Positions 14,515 to 25,020 of a DNA stretch of 64,000 nt are shown piece after piece. The first letter of the stretch is position 1. Each line of letters starts with the position of its first letter. Where the stretch lies: assembly GCA_036785705.1 (NCBI GenBank), contig JAWUZG010000332.1, forward strand, positions 2,852,001-2,916,000, read 5' to 3'. Below the pieces are notes generated by a model, which made no database searches, had not been told where the DNA came from, and saw only the letters and a list, made by a program, of their open reading frames with translations. Both the position numbers and the translations under genes were made by a program. The stretch is from Acanthornis magna (lineage: Eukaryota > Chordata > Aves > Passeriformes > Acanthizidae).

Positions 14515-14668
14515 CGCCGGAGCACCAGCAAAGCTTCAAAGGCGCCCGAGAAGGTCACGTTAGGTGGAAGAAGGTGGGGAATTGCCTTTCGGGCTCAGGT
14601 TTCTTTCTGTTATCTACGAACGGTACCAGAAGGCAGATAGTTTAACAGAGCTCGAGCCAGATGCGTCC

Positions 14669-14719
14669 TCAGATGAAAGAGAACCCGGGAGCGGAGGCAA
14701 ACACACACAAAACATCCAT
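14669..14719 (-). promoter_or_regulatory. Second upstream ORF in presumed SLIT3 leader (16 codons)
   Basis: ATG at 14719 opens a 16-codon frame, MDVLCVFASAPGFSFI, stopped by TGA at 14671-14669. It counts as a leader ORF only if the start site lies above about 14720 and the leader is not spliced here. Together with the ORF at 14514 it would make a leader with two short upstream ORFs. Confidence 0.35.
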
Positions 14720-14850
14720 CAGAAGCGGCGGCAACCTCCAAAACAGCCTCCTCCGCTCTGCACCGCCCCACCTGGGCCGGGCAGGTAACCCGCGGAGGGG
14801 ACGGCCGGGGCTTCGCAGCGACCCCTCGGCCGCGGGCCCGCCCCCGCCGC

Positions 14851-14952
14851 GGGCTGTGCCGGGGCTGTGCGGGGCTGTGCGGGGCTGTGCCGGAGCCGTG
14901 CCGAGCTGTCCGGAGCCGTGCCGGGCTGTGCCGGAGCCGTGCCGGGCTGTGC
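14851..14952. repeat. Short G/C tandem repeats at the presumed SLIT3 start site
   Basis: Four near-identical 10-bp units (GGGGCTGTGC type, 14851-14890) run straight into three 20-21-bp units (CGGAGCCGTGCCGGGCTGTGC type, 14891-14952). The block overlaps the region where initiation is predicted from the CCAAT box, so length changes would alter the leader or core promoter. It probably arose by slippage in GC-rich DNA. Confidence 0.75.
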
Positions 14953-15027
14953 CGGAGCAGCGCTGCCGCCGCCGAGCCGAGCCGAGCGCCGCTGGAGCGG
15001 GGATGGAGCAGCGCCCCCCCCGCCGCG

Positions 15028-15052
15028 CCATTGGCCGCCGCGCCTGACGTCA
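15028..15052 (-). promoter_or_regulatory. CCAAT box and palindromic CRE
   Basis: TGACGTCA, the full 8-bp CREB/ATF palindrome, lies at 15045-15052. CCATTGG at 15028-15034 reads CCAATGG on the minus strand, in SLIT3 orientation. The two are about 10 bp apart, with GC boxes beside them. NF-Y sites usually lie 60-100 bp above the start site, which would put SLIT3 initiation near 14930-14970 and give a leader of roughly 550-590 nt. The motifs are seen directly; the start site is inferred. Confidence 0.65.
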
Positions 15053-15440
15053 CCGCCCGCTCAGCGCGGGCCGCGAGCGCGCCGCGAGTTCGGGACCGGG
15101 GGCTGCGCACCGGGACGGGGACACGGACACGGACACGGCCCGGGACAGCGCGACAGGGACACAGCGCAGCGGGGCCGGGCCCAGGCAGCGCGCAGGGGGC
15201 TCGGCCGCGCCTCGCACTCCCTCCCTTTCCTTCCTTGCCCGGCCGGCGCTGCGCCGGGGGACGCGGCTCCCCGAGCGGGGGCGAGCCCGCCCCCGGTTCG
15301 GGTTTCGGGAAGGAATGTGCGGGCTGGCGCTCGGGAGCGGGCGCGCAGCGGCCCCGTGCTGCCCCTGCGGCCGGGGGGCTCCGCTGCCTTTTGTTCCCCG
15401 CGTTCGCTCTCCCCGAGTACCCCCTGGCGGCGGCTGCTCC

Positions 15441-15690
15441 GCCGGTGACACCCGGGGCTGCTCCCGCCGGTGACACCCGGGGCTGCTCCCGCCGGTGACA
15501 CCCGGGGCTGCTCCCGCCGGTGGCACCCGGGGCTGCTCCCGCCGGTGGCACCCGGGGCTGCTCCCGCCGGTGGCACCCGGGGCTGCTCCCGCCGGTGGCA
15601 CCCGGGGCTGCTCCCGCCGGTGGCACCCGGGGCTGCTCCCGCCGGTGGCACCCGGGGCTGCTCCCGCCGGTGGCACCCGGGGCTGCTCCC
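15441..15690. repeat. 25-bp minisatellite, 10 copies, upstream of SLIT3
   Basis: Ten tandem copies of a 25-bp unit (gccggtgacacccggggctg plus ctccc) start at 15441 and every 25 bp up to 15666. The first three copies read GGTGACA and the last seven GGTGGCA; otherwise they look identical. Because 25 is not a multiple of 3, the array yields similar 25-residue repeats in several frames. This explains the long frames of about 200-390 codons on the minus strand, which I do not regard as proteins. Near-perfect identity suggests recent expansion. It lies about 390-640 bp above the CRE. Confidence 0.95.
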
Positions 15691-15760
15691 CGCGCACCGC
15701 CACCGCCCTTCTCCCGCCCCGCCACCGCTGGGCTTCGAGCGCTCAAGTTCAGCACCAAGT

Positions 15761-18700
15761 TGAAACTTAGCAAAATTTTGCTAAATGAGACAAAGCAGGG
15801 TCTTTAAGGCCAAAACTTTCTTTACAAGATACTGTACTTAACCTAGGTGCTAACCCTAGGTACTTTAGGACCAGCGCAGTTTAACAGATTCAACTGTTTC
15901 TACATAAAAACAAATGAGGAATTTGGTCCTGTAACTACCGTAATCCTGCTCATGGTAATTCTGTTCTGAGTTGGTGCGGTTTAAGGCTCAGAATATTTTA
16001 CCTAAAGAAGGCCAAAAAGGGCAGCAGACCCTGAAAATCCTAGAGCACTGATAAAATGGCAAGTTCTGCCACAAGGCATTTAAGGTAAGTGTCGGTCCCT
16101 TCCCAGAAAGGGTCTCCCTGTAGTGCATCATACACACAGTGACCTCCTGACCCAAAATAAAGCTCACGTATGCATAGAATGAAAATCTGCCTGTTTCAAT
16201 AAACCTTATTCCTTATTTTGCAGATTTAAAAATAGTCACAAACCTATCTTTTGAACTAACTAGCTTGGGAACGCAGATGATCTGTTCTTTATCTGCATCA
16301 CAAACTTGTGGTCCATAACTATGGAGTCTAGGCTCCGATCCTGTGGGTAGGGGAAGTTTTCAACAAGGATCATGGCCAGCATTACCATAAAAGCCCCACA
16401 ATGCTCCAAAGATTTTGACAAGGCTAAATTACATTAGGACTCAGGTTCTCAGATTGTACCCAGAAGGCATTCTCAGGTTTTTTTCCTACAAACAAACGTA
16501 TTTTAAGTAAAGAGCTTGTAGGAAAAATACAACTGTAGGATATTCACCACAGACTATGGACACAACATTGCAGTGTGCAGTGGCACATCCTCAATACCTA
16601 TTTATTTCTGGCAACATTTTCTTCATGTTTTGATTACTGAAGTTTGGAATTACTTGAGGCATTCCTGCCCACCTGGAGAGCTGCTTTTGCCCAAACCAGT
16701 GAAGTGTCCTCCTTCACAGCCAGCAAAGCAGATACTTGTCTACTGCCTTCTCTAACAAGCAAAGACTTGACACTCGAGTGTTTCCCTCTGAAAGCAAATT
16801 CGTCAAAGAGAACAGGCAAGACCACAAAACCTTCCACTCTCCTGGTCTTTGTCTGAAAAAGCAAGAAAGTTGTTTTTATCATTTATTGGTGAATTATTTA
16901 TGTGACAAATTGTCTATAGAAACCATCTTGATCGAGCCTTGAGATTGAGCCCCTTACATGAGAACTCAAAGCTCAGCGAAGTGGTCCTTAGAGAGCAGTA
17001 TCCAACCCAAGAAGGCACAGTGGCAAGTGACACAAGGTTTGAAAATGCTCTGAGAGACTCAGCTGTCACCCCTTCAAGAGGCTGCTTTATGCTGCTTCAG
17101 AAAAGATTAGAAAACACTATCCCCCCCATCGTTTTTCTCAAATCCACAGAAACCAAATTCTTGGGAAGGTGTGCATCACTCTGCCTGGATTCCCAAATTA
17201 ACCTCTCCTTTCCTGGATCAAAACGCAGAGGAGCATGACTTTGACCAGCAGCACGAACAGAAGGAGGGTAAAGCCCCAGGGCCTTCAGCCTTACAGTGCC
17301 CAAAGCAGCAGCGATAACCAGAGGGGCCTGAGCCATGTCCCTCTCCTGTCCCTCCTGAGAGGCCAAAAGCACAGGCAGCTCCAGGCATGTCACCGACACT
17401 CAGCGCTATCTATTCTGAGGCAAGCACCCTCCGTCGAGTGCAAACCTACAAGAGATCAGCTCTCGAACAAGGAACAGCTGGTTCAGGCCAGGCAAGACAG
17501 AAATTACAATGCTTAGGAAGACAAAGTACTCGGAAAGCTCTGAAGTCTCCTCCACGCAGACCGACGGTGTACGCCCTTAGCTCATTCTGACAGTGAAAAT
17601 ACTTTTGTTGGAAGCTAACTTTCCTTGGCAGCCAGGCAACATCATTCCAAAGAAAGGCTCTTTTCCTGTTCTAGTTCACTAGCAATCATCTTCCCAGCTC
17701 TGAAGAGGGCCCTACGGAGAGGCACACACCCCTCGCCTCAGGATGGGGGTACAGAAGCAGTTGGATGCTCAGTAAAGAAGATTAGAGAGAATGCAGACAT
17801 CACAGAGTGTTGGAATTCTTTCATAACTGTTGATCTGTGATGAATTCCAAATTCTAAGAAACAATAAAAAATAAAATCCCTAAAACCTCTCCAACACTGT
17901 CGTCCAAGGCAGGTGATATGTTCTATGCTTCAGTGGTTATCTCTCACAACAAAATTTCCCTGAAAGACAAGTGAACCTGATTAAAGGGCAGATCAGACCA
18001 TTTAATGATGAGCCAAAAGCCAAGCCTATCCTTGAAATATATTTATTTTTTATAAAAACTAAGAGGTACGTTTTCCTCCATTTTAGTTAAAACAGCTCTT
18101 AAAGAGAGAAGGCCACAATCTCAAGACATGCCACAGTGAAGCAGAGTGTGAACTCTGCTGCTTTTCCTTCACGCACATCCTATGGCTTCTGGCTCATGGC
18201 AATTGCTACAAGCTGGCAAGCAAGTCACTCTTCATTCTCCTTCTGGGGCACTGGCAGAGGTCAGCACAGCATGTGTTACACAATTGAACAAAACTACAAA
18301 TTATTGAATAATTTGAATATGTAAAGTGTTTCTTCCTGGTATAAATACAAATTCAGGCAAGTTATTTTTAGGAGCCATCTAAAGCTGGACAGCTTTTATC
18401 TATACTATTTCCTTGCGTATTAGACACTACCAACATTTCCATATATGTAAAACCCCTTACAAACCAGATTATTATCAAAGGTGTGCTGTCTGCTCAGCAG
18501 GGATTTAAATCTTGCCTGCTGCTTCTGCAATAAGAAATGCAGTAGAAAGAAAAATAGTTTCTCTTAGTGAATTAGAAATTCCCTACTTAGAACATATTTG
18601 TGTCATTCTGGAAACTAATACATAAATATTTCATTTCACCTATTTGTTTTCAATTAAGAAAAAAAAAAAAAAGAGTAGTTTTGCTTTTTTCTCTTAGCAT

Positions 18701-19439
18701 AGGAGTACATCTACCAAGCTGATGTTCAGAGCATATCTACACTTGATCAGTGCTGCCACCTAAGTACTTCTGTAGCTGCCTTCTCTCGAGAACCTGCCAT
18801 CAACAACACCAGTGCCTCCACCTTACAATAGTGCCCTCAATACCACTGACAGCCCAGGAAAGTTCTGGGAGCAGGGGGGGGCAGAGCCAGACCTTCACAG
18901 CAGCTGCCTGGAGAGAGCAAAGGGGGAAAATAAGAAGTCCCTTCTCTAGACAATTTTGAACTTCCAACACATTCTTCAGAAAACACACAAGCACAAGTGT
19001 TTACAGTTAATTCAGGCTAATTTCAAGATAAATTACATGGTGTGTCACACATAACGTCACCGTGTTCCTCGTTGGGGACTTCCCGGGCAGTTGTGCTCAG
19101 GCACACACTGTGCAGCAAGTGGGACATGTCTGAAAAGCACAGGACTCGCTGCACTGGTGCTGTCCATGTGGCCTGCACATGTGCAGCAAGCTGATGGCTC
19201 CCAAATGCTCGTACTTTTTGCATGCACAATAGTCAGTTGTCTACAGGCCTGATGGGAGCCTGTCAGCTGGATGAAGTCCTGAAATCTGGAAGTTTATGGG
19301 CAAAAAATAAAATCCATTAAAGGAATTCAAACACGTGGTATGCTGGTTGAAGAACAAAAGACCATCGCAGAAGGCCATGCTGCAGGACTACCTGCACAGC
19401 AGAGCCTCCGCCATCGCAGCACTAACCAGGAGGGTGGAG
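15761..19439. other. Intergenic DNA between the two CpG islands
   Basis: This is mixed-composition sequence with no recognisable gene. Short frames occur (for example around 16600-17500 on both strands), but none matches a family I know or has paired splice sites. A 14-base A run lies at 18659-18672. A few GC-richer patches occur near 17200-17420 and 19030-19230. Confidence 0.5.
18659..18672 (+). repeat. Poly(A) run, 14 bases
   Basis: This is an uninterrupted A14 in AT-rich intergenic DNA. No retroposed gene or element was recognised immediately 5' of it, so it is treated as a simple homopolymer. Confidence 0.8.
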
Positions 19440-20370
19440 AGGAAATGACTAATTTTGATCACTTCAAAGGAATCGAGCCTCGAATCTTATCATAAGTCAC
19501 AAGGCTCTCCGAACAGCTCAAAGAGGAGCTCTCAAGCACATCAGACACATCGCTTTATGCTTCATCACATGATCAAGCCGATGTGTGCATTTCAAACGCG
19601 CTCGCTTCAAACCCCGCCTGATTTTAAAGGCACTGATGCAACCATCGGGGAAGCAATGACACACACCGAGTCGCATCGAGTCCGCGAGTGCATTGCCTAA
19701 AAAGGACACGAAGCGAACACTCGGGACCCCTGTCCATGCTGTGGAATCCGAACTGGATTTTTGCTAGAAGCCGGCAGTGGGCTCGGTTCGGTGTGACAAA
19801 TGGCCGTACGGGCGGCCGTGGCTGTGCCGTGCCCGGTGTGGCCGTGCCCGGTGCGGTGTGGCCGTGCCCGGTGCGGTGCGGTGTGGCTGTAGCGTGCCCG
19901 GTGTGGCTGTGCGCGGTGCGGTGTGGCCGTGCCCGGGGCGGTGCGGTGTGGCCGTGCCCGGTGTGGCCGTGCCCGGGGCGGTGCGGTGTGGCTGTGGCCG
20001 TGCCCGGGGCGGTGTGGTGTGGCCGTGCCCGGTGTGACCGGTGCGGTGGGGCCGTGCCGTGCCCGGTGTGGCCGTGCCGTGCCCGGGGCGGTGCGGTGTC
20101 GCTGTGCCCGGTGCGGAGCGGCGCTGCGCGCTCGGGGTCGCGGTGCCCTCTCGCGGCCGCGGCGCTGCGCGGACCCTGCGCATCCATCGCATCCATCGCC
20201 TGTCGGGGCACGGGGAAAGGGTAAGGGCTCTTGGAACCCGTGAGATCTTAAACTGTGTGCACACCGACGGCTGATACATCCAGCAGGGAGATGAGAGCGG
20301 CACGAAAAAAATAGATTCCATTGATGCCGAATTTCTCGCAATTATCGGAGCTCACAGAGGTTGAGCGACA
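19440..20370. promoter_or_regulatory. Second CpG island about 5 kb upstream of SLIT3
   Basis: CpG dinucleotides are frequent both in the GC-rich core (about 19790-20220) and in its only moderately GC-rich flanks, for example 19550-19690 and 20230-20345. That pattern suggests germline hypomethylation, as at promoters. A TCGCGGCCGCGGCG stretch occurs near 20152-20165. The right edge offers a possible plus-strand donor, AAAGG|GTAAGG near 20220. This could be the first exon of a divergent transcript or an alternative SLIT3 promoter. No protein-coding start can be assigned. Confidence 0.5.
19815..20120. repeat. Degenerate G/C minisatellite on a 5-bp register
   Basis: About thirteen units ending in GTGCCCGG follow one another. 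Each is built from pentamer-like pieces (GGTGC, GGTGT, GGCCG, TGCCC), and most spacings are multiples of 5 (15, 20, 25 or 30 bp). All six frames are long and open with His/Pro/Arg/Thr- or Gly/Val/Cys-rich low complexity, as expected for such repeats, so they are not called as genes. It forms the core of the second CpG island. Confidence 0.85.
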
Positions 20371-23300
20371 AATTTCATAAATACACCAGTATTTTCTACT
20401 CCCGTTTCAAAAGGAAAATTAATTATTATTAAATACCGAATAATAGCTTTTTATAAAGATATTTTCATGATCGTTCTCTTTGTCATCCAAGGAAACATTG
20501 TTTTGTTTTCTTTAAGAGTGTTTGCTTAGCTTAACTCAATGTTTGCACCTGTGCCTTTGTTTTTAAATATTGTGCCTATTGAAATAAGCATGTGCTGCTC
20601 TCAAAATACTCTAACTATACAATGAAAACAGACATCAGATCCAAGACACTACTGAAGGTTACTACTTTCTCTGAAATATCAAAGGGATTAGAAAATCTCG
20701 CCAAGGAATGAAGCCTTATATGCCTCTCAGACAGGTGAAAGCCACGAACATCAGCAAATTACATCTTTACTCATACATCATTTCCATTGTGAGCTGTGGT
20801 AAGAGGGAAGATAACTCCATGCCAGAAGGGTTGTGCTGCCCTGTCCCCAACACACTGAGATTCACCACATAGCACCCAAAAAGTGTGGTAACTTCAAGCA
20901 ACAAAGAATTTAAATGGGATTTCTTCCACTTAGAGCAGAACTCCCATGTACAGTAATTATGGAGGAGATCGTGAATGAAACTTAAACCATCTATTTTCTC
21001 TCTTGCTTAGATTCAGAAACTGAATTGCAATTGTCCTTGAAATTTGGAATTGGTTTATTCTGCCAGTTTAATTCTAATAATGGAGGGTATTGAATTCACT
21101 TGCTCTTTATTCTAGTTCCTATTATGCTGTTGCTCAAGTAGTCGAAGTGGGAAGTACCAAAAAGCCAACATCAAGATGGGATCATGCACCTTCACAGCTG
21201 CTGAAAATGTTTTAAATGTGTTAAAGAATTTTAAATTACAGCTTATGAAGTACACAGAAGGTAGTTCCACTAAAAGCTTAGTAAATTAAATTAGGGTTTT
21301 CTGTATTGGATTTGTATCCTATATCAGAAACAAGCATGGCACATTATATCCCCTCTGCTACTTACTCTGCCATATATTCCATCAGCTATAGAGCATTAAC
21401 TATTGAATTCCCTGTCTCACACAGTTCACATGCACACACAACTTGCTACAGCTTTTTCTGCTTCATACTCAGCGTTTAAGTCAATGAGTGACAAAAGGAA
21501 AAGACAATGCAAAGCCTACTATTATATGCTTTTACCACAGAAAAGCCTCCTACTAGATGAGCATTCTGTTCTTCAAGTGTAAGTCTGTAATCAATAAGAT
21601 CATGGTTTGCTTATAGCAGGCAATAGTCAAGACATTTCATTCCGTTTACAGGGCATAAAATAATCCTGCAAGGAAGTACTAAATTAGTTGGAAAATCTAA
21701 ATTATTTCAAATACTTGTGGGATATATAAAAGGCCAAGGAGGTCACAGCATGGCATCCTTTCAGGCTTGAGGGTGTTACTGTTGATGAAGGGCACAGCAG
21801 GTTTGACAATGGTTATAAGAGAGACTGAAGAGTCAGAGGATGTAATCCATGACCTTCACTGCTGTATGAATCAGTATTTCCTTTACTTTAGCTTGCTCTG
21901 TCTCAGGTAGAAATTGTCACTAAACAATTTTGAGAGTTTCTGCATCAGCGGACACTTAGGGTTTGTTTTGTTGCTTGTTGTTTGTTTTGGTTCTTTTAAT
22001 TCAAGGCATAATAATTCATTATTCATGGCTGTCTACACCAGTTGTTATAACCTTCAAACAGTTAGAGGGGCACAAATCATGGCTAGAAATTTAAATACAC
22101 TTCAATGGTGGAGCAAGAACACCTGTATTAAATGCAGAAATTTTCAGAGCATTAGTCCCACAAGCGAACTCTTCTCTTAGACAAGACCTAAAACAATTCC
22201 ATACTTTGAGACCAAGCAGTCCTTTATATAGAGACTATCAGCTTTATAACCTAAATACGTAAAGCTTTCAATATTTGACTAGTTTGTCTGTCTGGAACCT
22301 AGATCAGAAAGATGAGGCAGTATGTATCCCAAATAAAAGCTTTTCAGATGAAAAAAGTGTTTATTACCTTGGATTGTCTTGGAGGACAAAACTAATGTGC
22401 AAGTCTTGGCATCTTTGGAGAAAATTAAGCATTCAGAGCCATTATAAATCACATGTGCATTGTGATTGAATGTTATTAGCACTTGCACTTAGAGCAGTGC
22501 CACTGCCACAGTGTGAAACATTCCATTACCTCACCCTGGATGCTTCACATGATCAATGTGCTGAGCACAACTGTCTGGATTTGAAGAATAAGTGCTTTTC
22601 TAGAATTTTTGCTTCAAAAGGTGCAGCAAGGGAAGTTAAAAGCATTTAGCATGTGCTGGCATCAAGGGTTCAGGTCTTCACCTCCTCACAACAGAGTGGT
22701 TTCCTACCATTGACTTGAAAAGTTCAGTAATGTCAGAAGTTTAAAAATATGTTCAGTGCAAAGCTTAGGCAGCTAAATCCCCATTTTGCCAACACAGTCA
22801 CATTAAAAAAATTCTTCTGAGTACAGAGAGGAAATATCTAGTGCTTAAAGCAGGAACCAGAAAACCTGGATTTTGTTTTTGTGTTACTTCGGGGCTATGA
22901 CCTTGGCAAGTCAGCCTTCTGGCCTCCATTTAGTAGTTTGTAAAGATTTATAACACACACCAGGTTATAGAGCAGCCTGAGCTTTACAAAGCATGTTTCA
23001 AGAATTATTTTTTCTGTCTAAGTTAAAGTCCACATTAAATATAAAGAACTAGAAGTATTTTGTAAATATGCAATGTTTTATTAATGCGAACATTTTGTGG
23101 TCTTTGACAGTAGAAAATTTTTTTTCCCTTATGGATGTCTTTAATGGATATGGTAATTGAAAGCAAAGTACTGGAGAAAATTCCAACTTTTCCCTGTAAG
23201 TACTTACATATGTATGTACATTGATCCAGAAGGCTGTAGAGCAGTATTTTTAACAGTACTCTTCAATATCTGCTCTGCACGTTGTATGAAAGGCATGGAA

Positions 23301-24769
23301 AACCAAAAAATGAAGGATCTGAGAGTGTTATATGAAATTTTCCACTTCAAAAGCTTTGCCTATCTAGTTAATACATTTTGTAGATTTCTGCATGTTTGGG
23401 CTTTCTAATTTTACACCCTCAACCCCCAGAGGGAAAAAAAAAAGTACAAGAAGTTTCCCAATGAAACCATAACCATCAGGACAATACTCTGACCAGCCAC
23501 CCTGCACTGAGCAAAAAGGATTGGTTTGGTCTCTGGGTTGCACAGGCTCCCTCACAAAATTTATTCCATGTCAATGCTTGGAAGGAAAACTCCATAATGT
23601 TTATTCCAAGGCTTTGGAATTGAAGACTTCAAGATCAGTCTCGCACTTGCTATAGAAGGTTGGTAAAACTCATTGGAATGAGAGCAATTTGCATCCAATA
23701 TGGTTCCGAACTGAAAACTGTTGATTTGTGAAGCTGATGGGCACAAAAGACTCAAAAGTATTACATCGAATCTTGTTTCCACTTTCAGACACAAAAAGAC
23801 TCATCTGCTCAGACTTTTGAAGAATTAAGAGAGTTGAAACATTTTAAAAGTACTTTTTAAAGCCTTGAATGTTAACTATGTTCCTCATTGTTAAATAAAT
23901 TGGCAAAAAATGTGTTGGGCCTTGAAATAACAAAACTTCCTTGAGAGCATGGTTGTCTTTTTTCAAGAGAAATTGTTAACAAACATTGGGTTTAGAAGGG
24001 CAACTATGTTTTCTCTAATGCACATGCAACATATAGAGAAAAAGAACAAAATAATAATAAAATAAAGCTTCTCTTTCTGGTGGCAATTGGTAGGCCTGAT
24101 TTCAAATTTGTATATCATTCACTGTCACAGTGCAAGAAATAGAAAAGAAATCCTGAAATTATATACCTTTGTATGTGAACTATCAGGATTCTGTAATCTA
24201 ATTGCTTTTCTATCATTTTCTCTTTAAGTACTGAAGCATTCTATGATTCACCCTCAACAACCCTCTTCACAAATAGAACACAATTTACAAAAGAAAAGGC
24301 CTCATACTATTAACCTTTTACTTCGTAAAAAAGTCTCTGAATGTCAAAGTACAGTTTCCTCTACAGAGACTCTAAAACCTTGCTTCATAGCCAGAATGAT
24401 TTCTAAGCTTGGGGTTTTATGCCTTAGAAATCCTCTCTATACCATTAAAACTATTCTAATGCTATTGTAGATTACTATCTTCTTATAAATAGATTAAAAG
24501 ATTTACTTTATTACTTTAAAGTGTCTTTTATTGGAACTTGTACCTTCTTTACTATCATAAACAATCATCTACCTTTAAGCACAAAGAAAAGCAAAATTCA
24601 CATCACAGATGGAATTCTTTTCCAAAATGCTGTGCAGAAAATATATTTCAAGTTTCCATACAACTGCTAAATATCCAACAACAGTCTCTTTGCTCCATAA
24701 CCACTGTCAAACACAGTTATTTCCAACTTCCAATCACTATTTTCACTTGTGCTGTTAGTCTGATTTTTA
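20371..24769. other. Intergenic AT-rich DNA, no gene seen
   Basis: No frame here resembles a known protein. One TATA-like string (TATATAAAAGG, 21723-21733) is present, but nothing downstream supports a transcript. GTAAGT strings near 21580 and 23196 have no open exon ending at them: the sequence upstream of the latter is closed by stops in all three frames. Confidence 0.4.
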
Positions 24770-24792
24770 ATTCCTCTCCTCTCTCATTTTAG

Positions 24793-25020
24793 CTTGGCCA
24801 GTGGAATTCTGGTCCCACGTCGCAGGCTCCATTGCACTTGTGTCCCACACCATCCCCAGCAGCTTTGTGTCCCAGGGAGCACAGCTCCCCCGACAAACAG
24901 CCAGACTGGGGGGGCACGGCTCTGGGATTGGGGCGCTCTGTGCCGGAGCAGCTTTGCCTTGGCTGCGCACAGGTGGTGAGCACAAAGCACCAGCTGCTCC
25001 CCTCAGGCTTGGGATTTAAC
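24793..25020 (+). other. GC-rich patch with a strong splice-acceptor-like edge
   Basis: A long pyrimidine tract (ctcctctctcattttag, ending 24792) is followed at once by a GC-rich segment with several CpGs that stands out from the AT-rich flanks. A weak donor candidate, GTGGTGAGC, follows about 180 bp later. Several frames on both strands are open, which argues against ordinary coding sequence. It could be a noncoding exon, an old GC-rich repeat or an enhancer. I recognise no homology. Confidence 0.3.

Larger units (their letters stand above)
14650..15760 (-). promoter_or_regulatory. CpG-island promoter of SLIT3
   Basis: GC content and CpG density rise sharply here against the AT-rich surroundings, and the island sits directly upstream of the SLIT3 start codon. 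It contains CCGCCC-type GC boxes, an inverted CCAAT box, a CRE and two tandem-repeat blocks. No TATA box lies on the minus strand at a suitable distance, which is usual for CpG-island promoters of developmental genes. Boundaries are by eye. Long open frames across it in several frames and on both strands come from GC-rich repeats and are not proteins. Confidence 0.8.

Noticed and set aside
14610..15773. Long minus-strand frame (387 codons) and overlapping frames of about 200 codons on both strands over the SLIT3 CpG island
   Set aside because: These arise from the 25-bp minisatellite and GC-rich DNA lacking stops. The repeat reads open in several frames, and there is no domain or sensible start.
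19624..20341. Long His/Pro/Arg/Thr-rich frames (up to 214 codons) on the minus strand and Gly/Val/Cys-rich frames on the plus strand
   Set aside because: They are low-complexity translations of the G/C minisatellite; all frames are open at once.
21723..21733. TATATAAAAGG, a TATA-like box on the plus strand
   Set aside because: There is no CpG island, open exon or other promoter feature nearby; such strings are frequent in AT-rich DNA.
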